Of a DNA stretch of 64,000 nt, positions 59,702 through 64,000 are shown piece by piece. Each line of letters opens with the position of its first letter. Position 1 is the stretch's first letter. Source of the stretch: Lacunisphaera limnophila (GTDB taxonomy: Bacteria > Verrucomicrobiota > Verrucomicrobiia > Opitutales > Opitutaceae). Both the position numbers and the translations under genes were made by a program. The notes under the pieces were generated by a model. The model made no database searches, was not told the origin of the DNA, and saw only the letters and a program-made list of their open reading frames with translations. The stretch is taken from contig NZ_CP016094.1 in the NCBI RefSeq assembly GCF_001746835.1, positions 1,426,001 to 1,490,000 of the forward strand, given 5' to 3'.

Positions 59702-61446
59702 GCTTTGAGGGGGCGGCCGGAGCGGATCAGCAGGACGCCGATCAGCACGACCGTGCCACCGCAACCGAGGAAGGCAAGGCGACCGACCAGCGGGTTGGGG
59801 ATGAACGCGAGCAGGCAGACGAACACCCCGTACGCGAAGGAGAGCCAGCCCACCGCGGAGGACTGTTGGGTGTCATTGGCGTTGGCGGCGCCCTCCTCGC
59901 GGTCAAAATCAACCGGTGTGGTCATCTGGGTGAAGAATGCGTCAACCTGCGCGCGATGTTCCGGCGCACAGCGCGACCAGAACAGCTTGGTGCCGATGAA
60001 CCAGGTGGAGGCGAGGATGACATTGGCGAAGAACTGGAAGCCCTGGATCCAGTATTCGCGGGAGGCGGCGTCCAGGGGCAGCGGGTGGTTGAACAGGGCC
60101 GCACCCCACTCCGGCGTGAAGAACTGGCCGACGACCATCGAGCCGAAAAACCCGACCAGCACGGTGCTCCACGCTGACCACGGCGGGGTGTGGCGGATCA
60201 CGAGGCCGAGCAGCAGCGGCACGGTGACCGGCACGCCGATCAGGATGCTCACGCGCTGCATCATCAGGAAGAGGCCGAGTTCCTTGATCTCCGCCATGCG
60301 GATGGCGATGGAGATCACCAGCACGCCCAGCACGAAGGTGGCGAGGCGGCCGACCCGGAGCAACTGCCGTTCCGTGGCCTGCGGCCGGAAGAGCGGCTGG
60401 TAGAAGTTCTTCACGAAAAAGCCCGCGTTCTTGTTCAGGCCCGAGTCCATGCCCGACATGGTGGCCGCGAAGATGCCGCTCACGAGCAGCCCGAGCATGC
60501 CGACCGGCATGACCACCTGGGAGATGGCGATGAACGAGGCCTCGTCGGGGGACTTGAGGGTGGGGAAAATAGCGGCGAGGTCGATCTGCAGCGCCCGGGC
60601 GGCCATGGGCGGGAGAAACCAGATGAAGATGCCGACCACGAAGAGCCCGGCGCCGAGGTAGCCGGCCCAGCGGGCGTGACGGCTGTCCTTCACGCTGAGG
60701 TAGCGGCCGGCCTCGAAGAGGTTGTTCGTGCTGATGATCTGCTTGAGCAGCATCGCGGTGCACCAGAGGCCGAGGAACTCCTTGGTGAAAATCTCGCCGA
60801 GGTTGAGGTGGGCCACGGGCAGGCCGGCGACAAACCCGTCCCAGCCGCCGAGCCGCAGCAGGGCGAGGACGGTTACCGCCGCACACACCGGCATGAGGAT
60901 CAGCACCTGGATGAAGTCGGCCGCCAGCACGGCCCAGCTGCCGCCGAGAAGGGTCATCACGAGCACCACCACACCCGTGACGAGGAGCGTCCAGGTGAGG
61001 TCGAGGCCGAAGATGGCGGCGAAGAAGACGCCGAGGGCGTTGAGGTGGATGGCCGCCTGCAGGGTGCTGAGGGGGATCTGGAGCCACATCATGACCTGCT
61101 CGCTCACGGCGCCGAAGCGCTGGCGGATGGCCTCGACGGAGGTGATGACGCGCGTCTGCCGGAACCGCGGGGCGAAGAACACTGCGTTGAGCACGAAGCC
61201 CACGGCGTTGGCGACGAAGATGGCCATGACCGGCCAGCCATCGAGGTAGGCCTTGCTGGCGGCGCCGGTGAAAGTCCACGCGCTGAAGGCCGCCATGAAG
61301 GCAGAGCCCCCCACCATCCACCACACCGCCTTGCCGCCGCCCCGGAAGTAGTCGCTGATGTTCGTCACGAACTTCCGGAAGACCCAGCTGATCGCCAGCA
61401 TGTAGCCAAAGTAGAAAACGAGCACGGCGTAGTCGAAGCGGGTCAT
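59698..61446 (-). CDS. Sodium:solute symporter
   Basis: A 582-residue SSS-family transporter with about 14 hydrophobic helices. Family landmarks include SDYFRGGGKAVWWMVGGSAFMAAFSAWTFTG split over helix 1 and 2, and LGLLVSGIFAATMSGMDSGLNKNAGFFVKNFY, which corresponds to the family's SALSS region. It imports a sugar, uronate or oligosaccharide product with Na+. It is the first gene of the catabolic operon, about 100 bases after the LacI gene. Confidence 0.9.
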   Translation of the reverse strand: MTRFDYAVLVFYFGYMLAISWVFRKFVTNISDYFRGGGKAVWWMVGGSAFMAAFSAWTFTGAASKAYLDGWPVMAIFVANAVGFVLNAVFFAPRFRQTRVITSVEAIRQRFGAVSEQVMMWLQIPLSTLQAAIHLNALGVFFAAIFGLDLTWTLLVTGVVVLVMTLLGGSWAVLAADFIQVLILMPVCAAVTVLALLRLGGWDGFVAGLPVAHLNLGEIFTKEFLGLWCTAMLLKQIISTNNLFEAGRYLSVKDSRHARWAGYLGAGLFVVGIFIWFLPPMAARALQIDLAAIFPTLKSPDEASFIAISQVVMPVGMLGLLVSGIFAATMSGMDSGLNKNAGFFVKNFYQPLFRPQATERQLLRVGRLATFVLGVLVISIAIRMAEIKELGLFLMMQRVSILIGVPVTVPLLLGLVIRHTPPWSAWSTVLVGFFGSMVVGQFFTPEWGAALFNHPLPLDAASREYWIQGFQFFANVILASTWFIGTKLFWSRCAPEHRAQVDAFFTQMTTPVDFDREEGAANANDTQQSSAVGWLSFAYGVFVCLLAFIPNPLVGRLAFLGCGGTVVLIGVLLIRSGRPLKA

Positions 61447-61548
61447 GGGGTGGGGTCGTTCAAGACAATATAATAATTATTAAAGGCCAAGCCAAAAAAC
61501 CGCCGGGCAGCGGCGCGGGGCCGGGCGCGGCGGGCCGGGGTCATGGGA
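61447..61548 (-). promoter_or_regulatory. Promoter/operator region of the catabolic operon
   Basis: The 102-base gap before the symporter contains an AT-rich island in GC-rich surroundings, with the perfect palindrome TAATAATTATTA at 61471-61482, about 25 bases from the symporter ATG. It may be the -10 region, an operator for the adjacent LacI protein, or both. Confidence 0.45.
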
Positions 61549-62592
61549 TCACCGGGCGGGGCCGGTGGAGTTGCCGACCACGAGGGGGGCGGGGAGGACG
61601 AGGTCGCTGAAACCCTCGGCGGGGGTGCCCTCGCCGGCGACGAGGCGGGCGGCGGCCTCGCCGAGCTTGTCGGGGCTCGTGCCTGCGCCGGTGATGCGCA
61701 GCGCCCCTTCCACGCTCAGGCGGGAGACGTCGGCCGAGGCCAGGCTGATGTCGCCGGGCACGCGCCAGCCCGCGCGCTGCAGGGTGAGGGCGGCGCCGTA
61801 GGCCATCTGGGAGTTGTAGGTGACGAAGGCGGTGGGGAAGTCCTTGCGCTTGGCGTGGCGCAGCAGGGTGTGGATGGCTTCGGCGCCCTCGGCGCGGTCC
61901 GCCTGGTTGACAATGACGGTGTAGCGCGGATCCAGGGCCAGGCCGAGCGGTTGCAGGGCGGCGGTGAAAGCGGCGAGGCGGGCGTTGTGCCGGCCGAGGC
62001 CCGCGTTGCCGCCGAGCCAGCCGAAGCGCTGATGGCCCAGGTTGAAGAGGTGGCGGACCAGCTCGGTGAGGGCGCCGGGCTCGTTGCCAAGCACGGAGTG
62101 GCAAAGCCCGTGGTAGCGGGCGGACACGGCGACGACGCGCCGGGTGTGCCGGCACAACTCACCCAGAAAGGGCCGGGCTACTTCACCCAGCACGACGACG
62201 CCGCCCAGGCGGTTGCTGGGATGGAAACACTGGCCGAGCTTGGCCGGGCTGAGTTCGTCCTCGGCCCCGAGATAGACCAGGCGCTGGCCGAGCCGCTCGA
62301 GTTCCTGGTGCAGGCCATGCTGGACGTGGCCAAAGTAGGTGCTGGGAATGTAGAGGCGCAGCGGGGCGCGCAGGATGTAGCCGATCTGCCCGAGGCGCGA
62401 GGCCTCCGGGGTGGAGTCGACGCGCATGCCCTTGGGCAGGTAGCCCTGGCTGATGGCGCGATCCCAGATGCGCTGGTAGGTGTCGGGGTTGATGCCCGCG
62501 CTGCGTCCGTTGAGGGCGAGGGAAACGAGGGCCTGGGAGACGCCGAGCTCCTTGGCGAGGAGGGTTTGGGAGATTTTTTTCTTCGGCCGCAC
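61549..62592 (-). CDS. LacI-family transcriptional regulator
   Basis: A 347-residue regulator: HTH at residues 3-55 (KKISQTLLAKELGVSQALVSLALNGRSAGI), then a sugar-binding sensor domain (GGVVVLGEVARPFLGELC, LVRHLFNLGHQRFGWLGG, AFVTYNSQMAYGAALTLQRAGWRVPGDISLAS). It lies directly upstream of, and co-directional with, the lyase operon and is its likely local repressor. The start ATG is followed by RPKKK, as is usual. Confidence 0.9.
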   Translation of the reverse strand: MRPKKKISQTLLAKELGVSQALVSLALNGRSAGINPDTYQRIWDRAISQGYLPKGMRVDSTPEASRLGQIGYILRAPLRLYIPSTYFGHVQHGLHQELERLGQRLVYLGAEDELSPAKLGQCFHPSNRLGGVVVLGEVARPFLGELCRHTRRVVAVSARYHGLCHSVLGNEPGALTELVRHLFNLGHQRFGWLGGNAGLGRHNARLAAFTAALQPLGLALDPRYTVIVNQADRAEGAEAIHTLLRHAKRKDFPTAFVTYNSQMAYGAALTLQRAGWRVPGDISLASADVSRLSVEGALRITGAGTSPDKLGEAAARLVAGEGTPAEGFSDLVLPAPLVVGNSTGPAR

Positions 62593-62656
62593 GCTCCAGC
62601 TCTTGATAAGTATGACCGGAGGTTCAACGCCTTATTGGCCAGGAGGGCGCGGGAAT

Positions 62657-62720
62657 CTGGAGCCACGGCGACCCCGCCATGGTTTGGACGAAGACCGCAG
62701 CGAGGTTGCCGCGGCTCCAG
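62657..62720. repeat. Inverted repeat, CTGGAGCC...GGCTCCAG copy of the GGTCGCC family
   Basis: The arm CTGGAGCCACGGCGACCCC pairs with GAGGTTGCCGCGGCTCCAG across about 25 bases. It is a third copy of the family seen at 11813 and 25459. It lies in the 168-base gap between the Gfo/Idh and LacI genes. Confidence 0.6.
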
Positions 62721-62733
62721 AATTTCCGAGGCA

Positions 62734-62760
62734 AACCTGCGCGGAGCGCAGGTTCCACCC
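62734..62760 (-). repeat. AACCTGCGC...GCGCAGGTT hairpin at the end of the Gfo/Idh gene
   Basis: A perfect 9-base stem AACCTGCGC/GCGCAGGTT with a 3-base loop, then CCACCC, ending directly at the stop codon. It matches the element at 41756. There is no T-run, so a rho-independent terminator is not proven. Confidence 0.6.
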
Positions 62761-64000
62761 TCAAACCAGCTGACTGAGCTTGGTCGCCTCGGGGCGGAGG
62801 GAGACCAGGTCAGTGAGATTCACCGGCTGGTTGCGCCGGATCGACTCGAGGCCGGCGATGCCGACGAGGATGGAGGCGGCGCCCTGTTCGTGACCGGCGA
62901 AGCGGCCCCAGGCGTCGGCGTCAGTGGCACCCGGGGCGTAGAAGGAGCGGTTGAGAATTTCGTCGGCCCCGCCATGGGCCGCCTTGATGACGGGCATCGG
63001 CACGGTGTAGCCGGTCTGGAAGTGCGGATAGACCTTGATCCACTCGCCCTCCGCCTCCTGGCCGGGGCGGTCGTCCTCCAGCTTGAAATCCTTCGGGCGG
63101 ACGGCGCGGTTCATGTGCGAGCCGATGAACTCGTGGTATTCGATGCGACCGCGGTCGCCGTTAAAGCACACGCGCATGCCCTCACGGGGCGAGTAGCACA
63201 CGAGCGAGTAGGTGAGCAGCTCGCCGGTGCGGTAGCGGACGTTGAGCGACATCTGGTCGGGGATGTCGATACCCTCGCGAAACACATTTTGGTCGCGGAT
63301 ATAGCCGGAGTCGGCCTCGCCGGCGCGGTAGATCCGCCGGAAGGACTCGCTCTCGTCCAGGTCGAGACGGAACGGATCGTCCTTGGCCTCGGGGTGGCCG
63401 GTGTAGCGCGGGTAGGCCGTGAGCGCGCCGTCGCCGCGGGCCACGGCGTTTTTCTTCCCGTAGAAGACTAGGTCCCCGTAGGCGAAGACCTGGGCCGGGA
63501 TGGCGTCGAGCCACCAGTTGACGAGGTCGAAGTGGTGCGTGCTCTTGTGCACGAGGAGCGTGCCGGACTCGGCGGCGTGCGAGTGCCAGCGGCGGAAGTA
63601 GTCGGCGCCGTGGTTGGTATCGAGGAGGTACTCGAGGTTGACGGAGCGGACCTTTCCGATGACGCCGCTGGCGATGAGTTCCTTCACCTTCGTGCGGAAG
63701 GGGGCCCAGCGGTAGTTGAAGGCCACCCGCACGCGCCGGCCGCTGGCGCGCTGGGCCTCCAGGATGGCGTGGCACTTCGCCGCGTCGATCGTCAGGGGCT
63801 TCTCGGTGATGACATCGCAGCCGGCGCGCAGGGCGCGGATGATGTAGTCATGATGGGTGTCGTCCTTGGAGCAGACGAAGACGGTGTCGGGCTTCGTCTC
63901 GCGCAGCATGGCGTCAAATTGCGCGGCCGGGTAGGCGGGCACGGCGTGGTAGGCCCAGTCGCCGGCGAGCAGCCCGTTGTAGTAGGCCATGCGCGCCGGG
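62761..64000 (-). CDS. Gfo/Idh/MocA-family oxidoreductase, N terminus cut by window edge
   Basis: At least 413 residues are in the window. The EKP motif (DVITEKPLTIDA), NYRWAPFRTKVKELIASGVIGKV and the catalytic-type KSTHHFDLVNWWLD segment identify the family. The N-terminal nucleotide-binding Gly motif is missing because the frame stays open through the right edge; the apparent ATG near 63990 is internal. The protein is longer than typical Gfo/Idh enzymes because of an extra C-terminal region. It precedes the LacI gene and probably belongs to the same sugar locus. Confidence 0.88.
   Translation of the reverse strand, partial: PARMAYYNGLLAGDWAYHAVPAYPAAQFDAMLRETKPDTVFVCSKDDTHHDYIIRALRAGCDVITEKPLTIDAAKCHAILEAQRASGRRVRVAFNYRWAPFRTKVKELIASGVIGKVRSVNLEYLLDTNHGADYFRRWHSHAAESGTLLVHKSTHHFDLVNWWLDAIPAQVFAYGDLVFYGKKNAVARGDGALTAYPRYTGHPEAKDDPFRLDLDESESFRRIYRAGEADSGYIRDQNVFREGIDIPDQMSLNVRYRTGELLTYSLVCYSPREGMRVCFNGDRGRIEYHEFIGSHMNRAVRPKDFKLEDDRPGQEAEGEWIKVYPHFQTGYTVPMPVIKAAHGGADEILNRSFYAPGATDADAWGRFAGHEQGAASILVGIAGLESIRRNQPVNLTDLVSLRPEATKLSQLV

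Overview
The window looks like chromosome from a high-GC, Gram-negative, heterotrophic bacterium, most likely a member of Verrucomicrobiota close to Opitutaceae. That placement is inferred from the mix of protein families, not from a marker gene. Gram-negative traits seen directly are an outer-membrane beta-barrel protein, a TonB-dependent receptor, a lipoprotein and many signal peptides. Coding density is high and no gene-free stretch exceeds 300 bases. I see no rRNA, tRNA, CRISPR array, insertion sequence or prophage. Most start codons lack a Shine-Dalgarno sequence and sit directly behind a pyrimidine-rich tract.

Region by region. 1-1058 (minus): the classic rpmH-rnpA-yidD-yidC run, with yidC cut by the left edge. 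1.25-5.2 kb: a possible kinase-fold protein, an exported peroxiredoxin, an outer-membrane barrel and an M50-type membrane protease. 5.2-12.7 kb: assimilatory sulfate reduction (cysI-cysH-cysD-cysN, minus) ending in an Rrf2 regulator and a PqiA-like protein, with the siroheme genes cobA (divergent from cysI) and a CbiX-like chelatase next door. 12.8-36.3 kb: mostly housekeeping genes, namely a MuiA-family protein, a sialate O-acetylesterase, SDR, TspO, UvrC, CinA, HolA, PurB, PPi-dependent phosphofructokinase, an RsbU-type response regulator, an FKBP lipoprotein, an HDOD protein, a beta-lactamase-fold hydrolase, xanthine PRTase, a TPR protein and YceH.

36.4-47.2 kb: a minus-strand pentose/uronide cluster (araB, araA, araD, XRE-cupin regulator, GH88-like hydrolase, TIM-barrel isomerase, Gfo/Idh oxidoreductase, SDR), with a divergent LacI regulator. 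Every gap in this cluster is about 90-240 bp and most hold a long imperfect inverted repeat from one of several unrelated families. 47.3-50.6 kb: a TonB-dependent receptor with a strong terminator, and a second TIM-barrel isomerase.

50.7-61.4 kb (minus): a tightly packed eight-gene operon: Na+/solute symporter, KduD-like SDR, ManA-like isomerase, 2-hydroxyacid dehydrogenase, DUF2264 protein, heparinase II/III-family lyase, alginate-lyase-family protein and alpha/beta hydrolase. A LacI regulator lies directly upstream. It reads as import and breakdown of a polyuronate or similar acidic glycan, and it is the best candidate for an uncharacterised pathway. A Gfo/Idh oxidoreductase runs off the right edge.

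The strongest non-gene signal is a rich set of small dispersed palindromic repeats, at least eight families. Two of them appear to have been absorbed in frame into genes (an SDR and the heparinase-family lyase). A second signal is a pair of nearly identical 18-bp palindromes (CTGACA-N6-TGTCAG) at matching distances upstream of two small unrelated genes.
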